Shown in pieces: positions 33,178 through 44,550 of a stretch of DNA of 64,000 bases. The first letter of the stretch is position 1. Each line of letters begins with the position of its first letter. Origin of the DNA: Nitrobacter sp. Nb-311A (GTDB lineage: Bacteria; Pseudomonadota; Alphaproteobacteria; Rhizobiales; Xanthobacteraceae); the NCBI RefSeq assembly GCF_000152905.1, contig NZ_CH672418.1, forward strand, positions 96,776 to 160,775, read 5' to 3'. The notes beneath the pieces were generated by a model, which was not told the DNA's origin, did not search any database, and saw nothing but the letters and a program-made list of their open reading frames with translations. Position numbers and translations under genes: made by a program.

Positions 33178-34176
33178 ATGACCGAGCCGCCGGTTCGTCA
33201 TGTGCCCGTGCTCGGAGGAGAGGCTGTCGCCATGCTGGCTCTGCGGGCCGGCGGCGTCTACGTCGATGCGACGTTCGGAGCCGGGGGCTATTCACGCGCC
33301 ATTCTCGCCACTGCCGATACCCGCGTGATCGGGATTGACCGCGACCCCGCCGCCATTGCTGGCGGCTCCGCTCTGGTGGAGGAGTCGGGCGGCAGGTTGA
33401 CGCTGGTCGAAGATCGCTTTTCCAATCTCGCCTCGGTCTGCGCGGCGCAGGACGTCGCCGTGGTCGATGGCGTCGTCATGGATGTCGGCGTATCGTCGAT
33501 GCAACTCGACGAGGCCGATCGGGGCTTTTCCTTTCGTCTCGACGGGCCGCTCGACATGCGCATGAGTGGGCATGGGCCGACAGCCGCCGACGTGGTGGCG
33601 CACGCGTCCGAGACCGATCTTGCCGATATCATCTACATCTTCGGCGAGGAGCGCCGCTCGCGTGCTGTCGCCCGCGCCATCGTCGCGGCACGCCGGCACG
33701 GGCCGATCGCGACCACACGAGCGCTGGCCGATGTCGTCTCAAAAGTGGTTCGAGCAAAGCCGCACGAGATTCATCCGGCGACGCGGACTTTTCAGGCTCT
33801 GCGGATTTTCGTCAACGAGGAACTCGACGAACTGGTCGCGGCGCTGGCCGCGGCGGAACGCGTGCTGAAGCCAGGTGGCCGGCTTGCCGTGGTGTCCTTT
33901 CATTCGCTGGAGGACCGTATCGTCAAGAATTTCCTGGCCAGGCGAGGCAAGAGGGGCGGCGGTTCACGCCATAGGCCGGAGATCGAACAGGGATCACCCA
34001 GTTTTGCCATTCTGACCAAACGTCCGCTGACGCCGGGCGAAGAGGAAATGCATGCCAATCCGCGCGCGCGCTCCGCCAGGCTGCGCGCCGCCGAACGCAT
34101 CGATGCTGCCGCAATCGATGACGGCGCCGAGCGTCCGACCTGGCCATCGCTCGCAAACGTGATGCGCGGAGGCTGA
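33178..34176 (+). CDS. rsmH: 16S rRNA (cytosine(1402)-N(4))-methyltransferase RsmH
   Basis: 332 residues from ATG 33178. Family landmarks in order: [17 protein letters not shown]-binding loop [63 protein letters not shown], and [28 protein letters not shown] near the end. It methylates C1402 of 16S rRNA in the decoding centre, in the cytoplasm. Old names are mraW and yabC. It heads the dcw operon; ftsL follows after 3 bases. Confidence 0.95.
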   Translation: MTEPPVRHVPVLGGEAVAMLALRAGGVYVDATFGAGGYSRAILATADTRVIGIDRDPAAIAGGSALVEESGGRLTLVEDRFSNLASVCAAQDVAVVDGVVMDVGVSSMQLDEADRGFSFRLDGPLDMRMSGHGPTAADVVAHASETDLADIIYIFGEERRSRAVARAIVAARRHGPIATTRALADVVSKVVRAKPHEIHPATRTFQALRIFVNEELDELVAALAAAERVLKPGGRLAVVSFHSLEDRIVKNFLARRGKRGGGSRHRPEIEQGSPSFAILTKRPLTPGEEEMHANPRARSARLRAAERIDAAAIDDGAERPTWPSLANVMRGG

Positions 34177-34179
34177 GAG

Positions 34180-34560
34180 GTGCGGATCATCCATTTCCTC
34201 GTCGTCTGCGCCCTGGTCTATGCGGCATCGTATGTCTACCGCATCAAGATGGATTCGACCGCCCGCACCGAGCGTGTGTCGCGGCTTCAGGCTCAGGTGC
34301 GCGAGCAGCGCGAGGCCATCGCGAGCCTGCGCGCGGAATGGGCGAAATTGGATGCGCCACGGCGCCTGCAAATTCTGGCCGAACGGCATTTGAAATTGAA
34401 ACCGATTGAAGCTAGCCAGCTCGATTCTCTGAAGAACCTGCCGGAGCGGCCGCCGAGCCTGGTGCCGCCCGGCACTTCCGATCCGATCGGCGCCATGATC
34501 GAGATCATCGATCCCGATCTCATCACCGGCTCTCTGCCGTCGCAGGAGGCCCCGCAATGA
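34180..34560 (+). CDS. ftsL: Cell division protein FtsL
   Basis: 126 residues from GTG 34180, with GGAGGCTGAGAG overlapping the end of rsmH. One membrane helix (IIHFLVVCALVYAASYVY, about 3-20) is followed by a periplasmic coiled coil (about 28-65, RLQAQVREQREAIASLRAEWAKLD) and the FtsL end APRRLQILAERHLKLKP. The tail after residue 80 is Pro/Ser-rich and variable. FtsL joins FtsB and FtsQ in the divisome and helps activate FtsWI. Its stop overlaps the start of ftsI (ATGA). Confidence 0.88.
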   Translation: MRIIHFLVVCALVYAASYVYRIKMDSTARTERVSRLQAQVREQREAIASLRAEWAKLDAPRRLQILAERHLKLKPIEASQLDSLKNLPERPPSLVPPGTSDPIGAMIEIIDPDLITGSLPSQEAPQ

Positions 34561-36296
34561 GTGGCCCAAACACGCTTTCGTCGACGCCTTGGAGTCAGCG
34601 CCTGATCCGCAACCTGCTCTACGGGCGCAACGTCGACCGCGCCGCCAAGGCGCGGGTGCGCGTGGGCTTCGTTATCATCTTATTCAGCCTGATCTATGCG
34701 GTGATCGCGGCGCGTCTCGTCATGTTTGCCGCATTTTCCGATGACCGGGGAGGACATCGCACCGCCTCGCAGGATGCGATCGCCACGGCGCGGCCCGACA
34801 TCATCGATCGCAATGGCCAGGTTCTTGCCACCGATATCAAGGCGCCGAGCCTGTTTGGCGAGCCGCGTCGCCTCATCGACAGGGATGAGGCGGTCGAATT
34901 GCTGACGGCGACGCTGCCGGATCTCGAGACCGCCGAGGTTCGACAGCGTCTTGGCACCCGTAAGGGTTTTGTCTGGTTGAAACGCGAGATCACGCCCGCC
35001 CAGCAAAAGGAAATTCACGGACTCGGAATCCCTGGAATCGGCTTCCTGCGCGAGAATAAACGCGTTTATCCAAGCGGGCGGGAGGTGGCGCACCTGATCG
35101 GGCTTGTCAACATCGATAACCAGGGCATCGCCGGGATGGAGAAGTGGCTCGACAGCAACGGGCTCGCGGACCTGCACCGCGCCGGCTTCGCCACCGACCG
35201 CCTGCAGAAGCCGGTGGAATTGTCGATTGATCTGCGTGTCGAGCACGCGCTGCGCGACGAGCTTCTGAAAGCCCAGGAGCACTACCGGGCCAAGGCCGCC
35301 TCGGGTATCGTCTCCAACGTGCGGACCGGCGAGATCATCGCGATGGTCTCCTTGCCGGATTTCGATCCCAATAATCCGAAGGAAGCGCATGATCCCGATC
35401 GCATCAACCGTCTGACGACGGGTGTGTACGAAATGGGATCGACCTTCAAGGCGTTCACGCTGGCGATGGCGCTCGATTCCGGTAAGTACGGTCTGAACTC
35501 GATGTGGGATGCGCGCGCTCCGCTGCGCTACGGCCGCTTCACGATTCACGACGATCACCGGATGGGCCGCTTCATCAACATGAAGGAAGTGTTCACCTAC
35601 TCATCCAACATTGGCGCGGCGCGCATCGCGCTGGCGCAAGGCGTCGAGGCGCACAAGGCGTTTCTGCGCAAGATGGGCCAAATGGATCGGCTGCGCACCG
35701 AACTGCCGGAAAGCGCGTCGCCGATTCTGCCGCGCAAGTGGGGCGAGCTGAACACCGTCACCATTGCTTTCGGGCACGGCATGGCGGTGGCTCCCTTGCA
35801 GGCGGTGATGGGCATCGATGCGCTGGTCAACGGCGGCTGGCTGATCCCGCCGACCTTCCTGAAGCGCACCGAACAGGAGGCGATGGCGATCGCCAAGCGC
35901 GTCATCAAGCAGGAAACCAGCGACAAGATGCGCTTTCTGCTGCGGCTGAACGCCGAGGTGGGAACCGCCAGGAAGGCCGACGTCAAGGGCTACTATGTCG
36001 GCGGCAAGACCGGCACCTCCGAAAAGGTGATCAACGGTCGCTACGCCAAAAAGCGCGTGCTCAATGCCTTCACCGCGATCCTGCCCGCGGACAATCCGCA
36101 GTACCAGCTTCTTGTGATGCTGGACGAGCCGCAGCCGCTCAAGGAAACCCATGGCTTCATCACCTCGGGATGGAACGCGGTTCCGACCGGCGGCAAGGTG
36201 ATCGCACGCATTGCCCCGATCCTTGGCGTTCAACCGCGATTCGATTTGCCGCCGTCCGAGCGCCTCATTCTTGCGGCATCCGGTGCGACGCAATAG
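34557..36296 (+). CDS. ftsI: Septal peptidoglycan transpeptidase FtsI (PBP3)
   Basis: 579 residues. One membrane anchor (about 38-56), PBP dimerisation domain (about 75-240, [17 protein letters not shown]), then a class B transpeptidase domain with all three active-site motifs: STFK (Ser295 nucleophile), SSN (349-351) and KTGT (484-487). It cross-links septal peptidoglycan in the periplasm as partner of FtsW and is the target of beta-lactams such as aztreonam. It overlaps ftsL by four bases; murE follows after 26 bases. Confidence 0.95.
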   Translation: MSGPNTLSSTPWSQRLIRNLLYGRNVDRAAKARVRVGFVIILFSLIYAVIAARLVMFAAFSDDRGGHRTASQDAIATARPDIIDRNGQVLATDIKAPSLFGEPRRLIDRDEAVELLTATLPDLETAEVRQRLGTRKGFVWLKREITPAQQKEIHGLGIPGIGFLRENKRVYPSGREVAHLIGLVNIDNQGIAGMEKWLDSNGLADLHRAGFATDRLQKPVELSIDLRVEHALRDELLKAQEHYRAKAASGIVSNVRTGEIIAMVSLPDFDPNNPKEAHDPDRINRLTTGVYEMGSTFKAFTLAMALDSGKYGLNSMWDARAPLRYGRFTIHDDHRMGRFINMKEVFTYSSNIGAARIALAQGVEAHKAFLRKMGQMDRLRTELPESASPILPRKWGELNTVTIAFGHGMAVAPLQAVMGIDALVNGGWLIPPTFLKRTEQEAMAIAKRVIKQETSDKMRFLLRLNAEVGTARKADVKGYYVGGKTGTSEKVINGRYAKKRVLNAFTAILPADNPQYQLLVMLDEPQPLKETHGFITSGWNAVPTGGKVIARIAPILGVQPRFDLPPSERLILAASGATQ

Positions 36297-36322
36297 GACG
36301 GACCGGGCCTTCTGGGGAGATC

Positions 36323-37780
36323 ATGAAACTTCGCGAGCTTTTCGGTGACGATGCCGCCATGGACGCGCCGGGCGGCGAGCTTGCCGTCACGGGGCTGGCG
36401 GCGGATAGCCGCGCGGTGAAGCTCGGGGACCTTTTCTTCGCGCTCGCAGGCACGAAAACGGACGGCGCGCGGTTCATCGACGCCGCGATCGCATCGGGCG
36501 CTGTTGCGATCGTCGGCGAACACGCGCCTGCGACCGGGCGTGTTCCGTTCATCGCAACGCCCAACCCGCGCCGCGCGCTGGCGCTGGCGGCGGCAAGATT
36601 TTATCCGCGGCAGCCCGCGACCATCGCCGCCGTCACCGGAACCAGCGGCAAGACCTCGGTCGCGGCATTTACGCGGCAGATCTGGCAGCGGCTTGGGCAT
36701 CCGTCGGCGAGCATCGGCACCATCGGCGTGGTCACGCCATCGCGCACGGTCTACGGTTCGGTGACGACCCCCGATCCGATTGAATTGCATCGGGAACTGG
36801 ATCAGCTCGCGGGCGAAGGCGTGACGCATCTTGCGCTGGAAGCGTCCTCGCATGGTCTTGATCAATATCGACTCGATGGCGTGCGCGTGCGCGCCGCGGG
36901 CTTCACCAACCTGTCACGCGACCACATGGATTATCATCCGACGGTCGCGCACTATCTCGATACGAAGCTGCGACTGTTCCGCGATCTGGTCGAGCCGGAC
37001 GGCATCGCGGTAATTTCCACCGATCATGACTGCTCACACACGGTGATCGAAGCTGCGAACGCGCGAAAGGTGCGGGTGATGCGCGTCGGCCGCCGCAGTG
37101 ACGGCGCGCTCGCTGGCATTCGCCTGGTCGAGGCGGCTATCGAGGACTTTGCGCAGCGGGTCACTCTCGAACACGCCGGACGCGAGCGTGTCATACGTCT
37201 GCCTCTGGTCGGAGAATTCCAGATCGAGAATGCGCTTGTGTCGGCCGGTCTCGTCATCGGCACCGGGAGCGATCCCGATCAGGTATTCGCGGCGCTCGAG
37301 CATCTCGAAGGCGCGAGAGGACGGCTCGAGCTGGTCGGTGAACACAACGGCGCTCCGGTCTTCGTTGATTACGCTCATAAACCGGATGCGCTGGCCAAGG
37401 CGCTGCTGGCGTTGAGGCCTTATGCGAAGCGCAAACTCGTCGTGGTGTTCGGGGCGGGCGGTGATCGCGACGCAGGCAAGCGCCCGCTGATGGGCGCGAT
37501 CGCCGCCGATAACGCGGATGTGGTTATCGTGACCGACGATAATCCGCGCAGCGAAGATCCCGCCGCGATCCGCGCCGCCATTCTCGCGGCCGCGCGCGGC
37601 GCGTGCGAGATCGGCGATCGCGCTGAGGCGATCCGGGGCGCGATAGCCGGCCTTCAGCCGGGCGATGCGTTGCTGATCGCCGGCAAGGGCCATGAGACCG
37701 GACAGATCGTCGGTGATCGCGTGCTGCCCTTCAGCGACCACGAGGCCGCTGTCGCGGCGCTGACTTCGAGGCAGATATGA
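36323..37780 (+). CDS. murE: UDP-MurNAc-L-Ala-D-Glu:meso-diaminopimelate ligase MurE
   Basis: 485 residues from ATG 36323, with GGGGAGATC upstream; an open frame reaching back to 35504 is only ftsI in another phase. ATP loop VTGTSGKTS (Lys110), SVTTPDP substrate loop, EASSHGLDQYRLDGVR in the central domain, and the DNPR motif (406-409) that selects meso-diaminopimelate over lysine. It adds the third stem residue in the cytoplasm. The stop overlaps the murF start. Confidence 0.95.
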   Translation: MKLRELFGDDAAMDAPGGELAVTGLAADSRAVKLGDLFFALAGTKTDGARFIDAAIASGAVAIVGEHAPATGRVPFIATPNPRRALALAAARFYPRQPATIAAVTGTSGKTSVAAFTRQIWQRLGHPSASIGTIGVVTPSRTVYGSVTTPDPIELHRELDQLAGEGVTHLALEASSHGLDQYRLDGVRVRAAGFTNLSRDHMDYHPTVAHYLDTKLRLFRDLVEPDGIAVISTDHDCSHTVIEAANARKVRVMRVGRRSDGALAGIRLVEAAIEDFAQRVTLEHAGRERVIRLPLVGEFQIENALVSAGLVIGTGSDPDQVFAALEHLEGARGRLELVGEHNGAPVFVDYAHKPDALAKALLALRPYAKRKLVVVFGAGGDRDAGKRPLMGAIAADNADVVIVTDDNPRSEDPAAIRAAILAAARGACEIGDRAEAIRGAIAGLQPGDALLIAGKGHETGQIVGDRVLPFSDHEAAVAALTSRQI

Positions 37781-39207
37781 GCGCGTGCCCGTTGTGGACT
37801 TCGGATGCGATGGCTGCGGCGATGCGCGCGGACAGGCGAGGGGCCTTGCCTGCTGCGATCAACGGCATTTCGATCGACAGCCGCACCATTGCGCCGGGCG
37901 AGGCCTATTTCGCGATCAAGGGCGATGTGCATGACGGTCACGCTTTCGTCGATGCCGCGCTGAGGGCGGGCGCGGCGCTGGCGGTGGTCGAGGCCGCGCA
38001 GCGCGATCAATTCGCCGCTGATGCACCGTTATTGATCGTCGACGACGTGCTCGCGGCTTTGTGCGATCTGGCGCGGGCCTCGCGCGCGCGCCTCGCGGCG
38101 CAGGTGATCGCGGTGACGGGCTCCGTCGGCAAGACCTCGACCAAGGAAGCGCTACGCAGCGTCGTTGATGCGCAGGGCAAGACCCACGCCTCGGTGGCGT
38201 CGTTCAATAACCACTGGGGCGTTCCGCTGTCGCTGGCGCGCTGCCCGGCGGACGCGCGTTTCGCGGTGTTCGAGATCGGGATGAATCATGCCGGCGAGAT
38301 CACGCCGCTGGTGAAGATGGTGCGGCCGCATGTTGCGGTCATCACCACGGTCGAGCCGGTGCATCTGGAATTCTTCGCCGGCATCGAGGCGATCGCCGAC
38401 GCCAAGGCGGAAATTTTCGAGGGCGTCGAGCCGAACGGCGCCGTCGTGCTCAATCGCGACAATGCTCAGTTCGCGCGGCTGCACGGCCGTGCAAAGAAAC
38501 TCGGCATCGCGAGGATCGTCTCGTTCGGCGCGGACGAGAAGGCCGACGCGCGCCTGCTCGACGTGGCGCTGCATCCTACGTGTTCGGCCGTGCATGCCGA
38601 AATTCTCGGCCATGAGCTGACCTACAAGCTCGGTATGCCCGGCCGTCACATAGCGATGAATTCGCTCGCGGTGCTCGCGTCGTCGTCGCTGGCCGGCGCC
38701 GATCTCGCGCTTGCGGGTCTTGCGCTGTCGCAGGCGCAGCCGGCCGCGGGGCGCGGTGTGCGCCGAGCGCTGGCCGTGCCGGGTGGCGAGGCGATCCTGA
38801 TCGACGAAAGCTACAACGCCAATCCTGCTTCGATGGCCGCGGCGCTGGGTGTGCTCGGCGGGGCCGGGATCGGGAAGCTGGGTCGGCGCATCGCAGTGCT
38901 GGGCGATATGCTGGAGCTCGGCCCCAAAAGCGCCGACCTGCATCGTGGCCTGGCCGAGGCGATCAATGCCAATGCCGTCGATATGATATTTTGCTGCGGC
39001 CCGCTGATGCGCAACCTGTGGAATGCGCTTTCCTCCGGTAAGCGGGGCGGTTATGCAGAGGACTCGGTCGCGCTCGAATCGCAGGTGACGGCGGCGATCC
39101 GTTCCGGCGATGTCATCATGGTCAAGGGCTCGCTGGGATCGCGAATGAAAGTGATCGTGAGCGCGCTCGAGAAGCGATTTTCCGGCAGCGCGTCTGAAAT
39201 TTTGTAG
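37777..39207 (+). CDS. murF: UDP-MurNAc-tripeptide:D-Ala-D-Ala ligase MurF
   Basis: 476 residues, overlapping murE by four bases. Features: ISIDSRTIAPGEAYFAIKGDVHDGHAF in the N-terminal domain, ATP loop AVTGSVGKTSTKEAL (Lys119), FEIGMNHAGEI and IDESYNANPASM in the C-terminal domain. It adds D-alanyl-D-alanine to finish the UDP-MurNAc-pentapeptide. mraY starts 81 bases later, a longer gap than elsewhere in this operon. Confidence 0.95.
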   Translation: MSACPLWTSDAMAAAMRADRRGALPAAINGISIDSRTIAPGEAYFAIKGDVHDGHAFVDAALRAGAALAVVEAAQRDQFAADAPLLIVDDVLAALCDLARASRARLAAQVIAVTGSVGKTSTKEALRSVVDAQGKTHASVASFNNHWGVPLSLARCPADARFAVFEIGMNHAGEITPLVKMVRPHVAVITTVEPVHLEFFAGIEAIADAKAEIFEGVEPNGAVVLNRDNAQFARLHGRAKKLGIARIVSFGADEKADARLLDVALHPTCSAVHAEILGHELTYKLGMPGRHIAMNSLAVLASSSLAGADLALAGLALSQAQPAAGRGVRRALAVPGGEAILIDESYNANPASMAAALGVLGGAGIGKLGRRIAVLGDMLELGPKSADLHRGLAEAINANAVDMIFCCGPLMRNLWNALSSGKRGGYAEDSVALESQVTAAIRSGDVIMVKGSLGSRMKVIVSALEKRFSGSASEIL

Positions 39208-39288
39208 GTTGCGGGGCGCCCCTTTGAATCCGGAGTTCGCTCAAGGGAGGCTTGCGAGAACTGGCGAACTTCGGATTCGGGACACCCG

Positions 39289-40395
39289 ATGTTTTACTGG
39301 TTGATCGATCTTTCCAATACGGTCCCGGGGCTCGGCATCTTCAAGCCGCTTTTGAACGTCTTTCGCTACATCACCTTCCGCACCGGCGGCGCGGTGGTGA
39401 CGGGCGCGTTGTTCGTGTTCCTGTTCGGACCCTGGATCATCGACAATCTTCGCTTGCGGCAAGGAAAAGGACAACCGATCCGCGTCGACGGTCCGCAGTC
39501 GCACCTCGTCAGCAAAAAAGGCACGCCGACGATGGGCGGCCTGATGATCCTGTCGGGACTTGTCGTCTCAACCGTGCTGTGGGCCAATCCGCTCAATCCC
39601 TATGTCTGGATCGTGCTCGCGGTGACGCTCGGATTCGGCTTTATCGGCTTCTATGACGACTATCTGAAGGTAACGAAGCAGACCCATGCCGGGTTCGCCG
39701 GGCGGACACGCCTTCTGCTCGAACTGCTGATCTCTCTGGCGGCGTGCTATGCGTTGACCCGGCTCGGCCGCGAGCCGTTCTCGACGGCGCTGGTGATCCC
39801 GTTTTTCAAGGACGTGGTGCTCGACCTCGGCTGGTTCTTCCTCGCCTTCGGCTCCTTCATCATCGTCGGCGCAGGCAACGCGGTGAACCTCACCGACGGC
39901 CTCGACGGTCTCGCCATCGTGCCGGTCATGATCGCGGCTGCGAGCTTCGCCATGATCGCCTATCTCGCCGGCAACGCGGTGTTCGCGGACTATCTCCAGA
40001 TCAACTACGTCGCCGGTGCGGGCGAACTGGCGGTGCTGTGCGGCGCGGTGCTCGGGGCCGGCCTCGGGTTTCTTTGGTTCAACGCCCCGCCGGCCTCGAT
40101 TTTCATGGGAGATACCGGTTCGCTGGCGTTGGGCGGCATGCTCGGCTCGATCGCGGTCGCTGTGAAGCATGAGATCGTTCTGGCCGTGATCGGCGGCCTG
40201 TTCGTGCTGGAAGCGGTATCGGTGATCGTGCAGGTGGCGTCGTTCAAGCTCACGGGAAAACGAATCTTCAAGATGGCACCGATCCACCACCACTTCGAGC
40301 AGCTCGGCTGGACCGAGCCGCAGATCGTGATCAGGTTCTGGATCATCTCGGTGATGCTTGCGCTGCTCGGCCTTTCGACGCTGAAGCTGCGGTGA
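39289..40395 (+). CDS. mraY: Phospho-MurNAc-pentapeptide transferase MraY
   Basis: 368 residues with ten hydrophobic helices. Conserved cytoplasmic loops: [29 protein letters not shown] (Asp123/Asp124, the metal/prenyl-phosphate pair), [30 protein letters not shown] and [21 protein letters not shown] at the end. It transfers phospho-MurNAc-pentapeptide to undecaprenyl phosphate, making lipid I in the inner membrane. Confidence 0.97.
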   Translation: MFYWLIDLSNTVPGLGIFKPLLNVFRYITFRTGGAVVTGALFVFLFGPWIIDNLRLRQGKGQPIRVDGPQSHLVSKKGTPTMGGLMILSGLVVSTVLWANPLNPYVWIVLAVTLGFGFIGFYDDYLKVTKQTHAGFAGRTRLLLELLISLAACYALTRLGREPFSTALVIPFFKDVVLDLGWFFLAFGSFIIVGAGNAVNLTDGLDGLAIVPVMIAAASFAMIAYLAGNAVFADYLQINYVAGAGELAVLCGAVLGAGLGFLWFNAPPASIFMGDTGSLALGGMLGSIAVAVKHEIVLAVIGGLFVLEAVSVIVQVASFKLTGKRIFKMAPIHHHFEQLGWTEPQIVIRFWIISVMLALLGLSTLKLR

Positions 40396-40405
40396 CGGGC
40401 CTTCC

Positions 40406-41806
40406 ATGATCCCCGTCACTTCCTTTTCCGGCAAGACGGTCGCGGTGTTCGGTCTCGGCGGCTCGGGCCTTGCGAGTTGCCGCGCGCTGAAGGCCGGCGG
40501 CGCCGAAGTGATTGCGGGCGACGACGACACCGACAATCTTGCGAAGGCGGCGCGGGCCGGTTTCATCACCGCGGATCTGCGCAACGTATCGTGGACGAAT
40601 TTCGCCGCTTTGGTGCTGGCGCCGGGCGTGCCGCTGACGCATCCCTCGCCGCACTGGAGCGTGCTGGCGGCGCGACAGGCGGGCGTCGAGGTGATCGGCG
40701 ACATCGAGCTGTTCTGCCGCGAGCGGAAGCGCCATGCGCCCGACGCGCCTTTCGTCGCCATCACCGGCACCAACGGCAAGTCCACCACCACGGCCCTGGT
40801 CGCGCATCTGATGCGCGAGGCCGGGCATGATGTGCAGATGGGCGGCAACATCGGCACCGCGATCCTGTCGCTGGAGGCTCCGCGCAGGGGACGCGTGCAT
40901 GTGATCGAAATGTCGTCTTACCAGATCGACCTCGCGCCGTCGCTGGATCCGACCGTCGGCATTCTGCTGAACGTCAGTCCCGATCATCTCGATCGTCACG
41001 GCACCATCGAACATTATGCGGAGGTGAAGGAGCGGCTCATCGCCGGCGTGCAGCCGCAGGGCACGGCCGTCGTCGGCGTCGACGATCGCTGGTGCGCCGC
41101 GATCGCCGATCGTCAGGAGCGGGCCGGCCGCAACGTCGTGCGCGTGTCGGTGAGGCAGCCGCTGGCATACGGCGTCAACGTGGAACAGGAGAGGATCGTC
41201 CTTGCGTCCGGTGGTGCGCGCAGCGAAATCGCGGACATCGGCGGCATAGGCTCGCTGCGCGGGCGGCACAACGCGCAGAATGCCGCGTGCGCTTCGGCGG
41301 CGGCGCTGGCGCTCGGCGTCAGCCGAGAGATTCTGCAACAGGACCTGCGCAGTTTCCCCGGCCTTGCGCATCGCATGGAGCAGGTGGGACGCAAGGCTCA
41401 TGTACTGTTCGTCAACGACTCCAAGGGCACCAACGCCGACGCCACCGGGAAGGCGCTGTCGTCCTTCGCCGACATTTTCTGGATCGCCGGCGGCAAGCCG
41501 AAGAGCGGCGGCATCGCCTCGCTCGATGCGTTCTTCCCGCGCATCCGGAAAGCCTATCTGATCGGAGAGGCGGCGCAGGAGTTCGCGGCGACGCTGGAGG
41601 GCAAGGTGGCTTACGAGATCAGCGGAACGCTGGACGTTGCCGTGCCCGCGGCCGCGCGGGACGCGGAAGGAGCCGGTGTTGCGGAGGCGGTTGTGCTGTT
41701 GTCGCCGGCCTGCGCGTCGTTCGATCAGTTCCGCAATTTCGAAGTGCGCGGCGATCATTTCCGCGAATTGGTTCAGGCATTGCCGGGCGTCACGCCCGTC
41801 ATCTAA
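40406..41806 (+). CDS. murD: UDP-MurNAc-L-Ala:D-glutamate ligase MurD
   Basis: 466 residues. N-terminal Rossmann-like domain ([17 protein letters not shown]), ATP loop [14 protein letters not shown] (Lys125), [34 protein letters not shown], and [16 protein letters not shown] then [15 protein letters not shown] in the C-terminal domain. It adds D-glutamate, the second stem residue. It begins 10 bases after mraY. In the standard order ftsW would follow at once, but here a 4.7-kb opposite-strand iron module lies between. Confidence 0.96.
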   Translation: MIPVTSFSGKTVAVFGLGGSGLASCRALKAGGAEVIAGDDDTDNLAKAARAGFITADLRNVSWTNFAALVLAPGVPLTHPSPHWSVLAARQAGVEVIGDIELFCRERKRHAPDAPFVAITGTNGKSTTTALVAHLMREAGHDVQMGGNIGTAILSLEAPRRGRVHVIEMSSYQIDLAPSLDPTVGILLNVSPDHLDRHGTIEHYAEVKERLIAGVQPQGTAVVGVDDRWCAAIADRQERAGRNVVRVSVRQPLAYGVNVEQERIVLASGGARSEIADIGGIGSLRGRHNAQNAACASAAALALGVSREILQQDLRSFPGLAHRMEQVGRKAHVLFVNDSKGTNADATGKALSSFADIFWIAGGKPKSGGIASLDAFFPRIRKAYLIGEAAQEFAATLEGKVAYEISGTLDVAVPAAARDAEGAGVAEAVVLLSPACASFDQFRNFEVRGDHFRELVQALPGVTPVI

Positions 41807-41930
41807 TCCCTGACGAGCCGGAGCCTCCCTTCGCAACACGTCTGATCAGTCTCGAATTATTTGATGACGGACAAGACCTGCCCCATCGATGCAACGAGGT
41901 GAAGAAGGCTCGCCATACACGCCTATTCAA

Positions 41931-44438
41931 CTATTTTCGATACATCGGCGCGACTGGCGTGGTCGGCGACGGCAGCAAGTCTGCGCTCAGAGACAGACGG
42001 AAGGTTTGAGGAACACCGAGAGATAGCTGCCCAGACGGGTTGGCGAACCAGTAGTTTCTGCCGGTGACGTTATCGACATTGAGCCGAGCGACCATGTCAC
42101 GGTCCCATGCGCGGAATTTATAACGCGCGCCCAAATCCAGCCGCTCCCAACCGCCCACTCGTTGAAAGTTGGCGGGATCAAGGTAATTATCCGACACGTG
42201 AACCACGCGGCCCGTTACGGTGAAATTAGGGACCCATGGCACATCGTATTCAGCGCCGACGCTCAGTTGAACATTTGAAACGCCGGGTGCTCTCTTCCCG
42301 TCATTCACGCCGCCTAATGTCTTTGTCAGCCGCCCATCAAGAAATGTCACACCACCTAGCAAGCGCACATTATCGATCGGCGAGCCGAACATCGTGAAGT
42401 CGATGCCCTCATTCATCTGCTCGCCGTTATATCCAAAGATGTTGGTCACTGGATTCAGGAATGCCGAGGGTTGGGAAATACGGTAAAACGCCAGCGTTGC
42501 GCCGAAACGTCCGAAGTCTACCTTGGCTCCTGTCTCAATCTGCTTCGTTCGCCGAGGCCCTAGAAAAACCATGCTGTTTGCGGCTCCCAGCGGAGCCTGC
42601 GGGCCAAATCCAAATCCTTCAGCATAACTCATGTAAAGCGTAAGAGGCTGCCAGGGCTTGAACAACAATGCGAGCATGGGCGTGTTCGCATCTTGGTCAT
42701 CGCGGGATGTCAATAGCCCGTTGACGTCGTAGCGATTGATCTCCAGATGCTGTCGGCGTCCGCCGATCGAAAACTGCACGCGATCGTCGGCGACAGACAT
42801 AGTATCAATCAATGCGATGCCCGTGAGTAGTCTATTAAATTTCGATTGCTGCAACGCCGCCAGTTGCGCTGCCCGGTCCGGGGCCGGGAAGTTTACCGGC
42901 GCGTAAATGTTGTTGGCAAAAACCTCATTATAGGATTCCCCAGTCTGGCTGTCGTTGCGATAGCCAGTGTAGACAAGCGACACGCTATGTTTGATGGGGC
43001 CGGTCCAGACCTTACCGCGAACCCCGACCTCACCGGACTGGGACAGTACGCTTGTCCGAAATGGAGCGGTGGTCTGGGTTATGTCACCTGCCGTATTGTT
43101 CAAGACGGCGAACGTCGAAAAATTCTTCTCGTCTTGATAAGACGCACCATAAGCTCCGAACAGGGTCCAGTCGTTTGTAATATCGTATTCTGCTCGACCA
43201 ACAGCGAAACGTTGATTGTATTTGACATCCGCCCAAGGCTGCTGAAAGTTGCTTGTAAGCCTTGGTGCGGGTCCGATGGGAAAGTCGTTGGCTCCTAGCG
43301 ACAGACCGTTTACAACCGCTTTATAGGCCTGATGGCTGATGCCTGCATCCAGACTCGCTCGAAAATCCTGGCCTCTGTAATCCAAACCTGCCGTGAGCGA
43401 ACCGATCCCAAGCTCATTCTTATCGATGGGTGTTTGGCCCGCGCTACCCGTCCCGTTGATGCGAACGCCAAACTCCTTTTGGTCTCCGTATCGTTGGCCG
43501 ACGTCGAAAGCGAGCCCGCCGTTCCCTCGTGAAAGGTAATTCGCGGTGATGCGCGCTATTGGGTCGTCTGTGGCTCGCTTCGGGATAAGATTGACGAGAC
43601 CCGCACTCGTACCGCTCGGCGGAAAGCCGTAGAGGAAAGTAGCCGGTCCGCTTAGGACCTCTACGCGCTCGATACCTTCAAGCTGAGGACGACGAAAGTT
43701 GATGAGGCCATAGAGTCCGTCAAATGCGTAGTCTCTTGAGTTTAGGGTGAAGCCGCGCACTGATGCGGACTGCTGAAAATTGTAAGGCGACGATTCGGGC
43801 CGCATGGCGGGATTGTTTTCAAAGACATCATAGATGCTCCGCACCTGCTGATCGCGCATCAACTGTTCGGTGTAATTGGTTTGCGAGAATGGAATATCAA
43901 ATACGCTGCGATTTCCTAAAAACCCGACCCGTCCCCCACTTGCGACCTGCCCGCCGGCGTAGACCGGAGGAACCGTCATCGTGGAGTTGGGATTTGCGGC
44001 TCCCTGCACATCGATGGTGTCGAGCGCGATCGCGCCGGCCACACTCGCACCGCCGCCGCCACTCGCTGCCTGCTCCGAGATCGCAACGGTGGTGGCGTTG
44101 GTGAAGCGGTAGCTCAACCCGGTGCCCTGAAGGATACGGGCGAGCGCCTGCTCACGCGTGGCCGGGCCGGAGATACCTGGCGATGTTTTCCCGGCGCCGA
44201 TACTGGTCAGATAGGTCACTTGCAGGCCGGCCTGCCGTCCGAATGCCGTCAGTGCGCGATTGAGCGGACCCGCCGGCACATTGAACGAGGTCTGCGCCGC
44301 GTTTTGCGCATAGGCATCGCGGTTCGTCATGATGCCGCCGGCGACGATCGCCGTGCTCATCATCAGCGCTGATGCCAACGCCTTGCTGATATTGATTCCG
44401 CCAGAAAACGTCCGAGCCCCGTGCCCCATAAGTGCCAC
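41931..44438 (-). CDS. TonB-dependent siderophore receptor of the FecA (transducer) type
   Basis: 835 residues. Signal peptide about 1-45 (...MTNRDAYAQ). Residues about 50-120 are an STN domain (SFNVPAGPLNRALTAFGRQAGLQVTYLTSI), the periplasmic signalling part that marks receptors working with FecIR-type systems. A Gly/Ala linker leads to the likely TonB box (ALDTIDVQG), the plug (about 175-300, VFENNPAMRPESSPYNFQQSASVRGF, EVLSGPATFLYGFPPSGTSAGLVN) and a 22-strand barrel. FhuA/FoxA-type siderophore receptors are nearest in pattern; the ligand is not predictable. The chain ends APMYRK without the usual final Phe. fecR and fecI lie upstream in the same orientation. Confidence 0.9.
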   Translation of the reverse strand: MALMGHGARTFSGGINISKALASALMMSTAIVAGGIMTNRDAYAQNAAQTSFNVPAGPLNRALTAFGRQAGLQVTYLTSIGAGKTSPGISGPATREQALARILQGTGLSYRFTNATTVAISEQAASGGGGASVAGAIALDTIDVQGAANPNSTMTVPPVYAGGQVASGGRVGFLGNRSVFDIPFSQTNYTEQLMRDQQVRSIYDVFENNPAMRPESSPYNFQQSASVRGFTLNSRDYAFDGLYGLINFRRPQLEGIERVEVLSGPATFLYGFPPSGTSAGLVNLIPKRATDDPIARITANYLSRGNGGLAFDVGQRYGDQKEFGVRINGTGSAGQTPIDKNELGIGSLTAGLDYRGQDFRASLDAGISHQAYKAVVNGLSLGANDFPIGPAPRLTSNFQQPWADVKYNQRFAVGRAEYDITNDWTLFGAYGASYQDEKNFSTFAVLNNTAGDITQTTAPFRTSVLSQSGEVGVRGKVWTGPIKHSVSLVYTGYRNDSQTGESYNEVFANNIYAPVNFPAPDRAAQLAALQQSKFNRLLTGIALIDTMSVADDRVQFSIGGRRQHLEINRYDVNGLLTSRDDQDANTPMLALLFKPWQPLTLYMSYAEGFGFGPQAPLGAANSMVFLGPRRTKQIETGAKVDFGRFGATLAFYRISQPSAFLNPVTNIFGYNGEQMNEGIDFTMFGSPIDNVRLLGGVTFLDGRLTKTLGGVNDGKRAPGVSNVQLSVGAEYDVPWVPNFTVTGRVVHVSDNYLDPANFQRVGGWERLDLGARYKFRAWDRDMVARLNVDNVTGRNYWFANPSGQLSLGVPQTFRLSLSADLLPSPTTPVAPMYRK

Positions 44439-44550
44439 CCCAATCGTATCGTTAAGGGGGCCTGCGGTTGCCTGAATGCCTGGACGGCGCCAGCCCCTGT
44501 AGCTGGTACAATCGAGGCCGAGGTTTTTTCACGTACTCGCAAAAATTTTT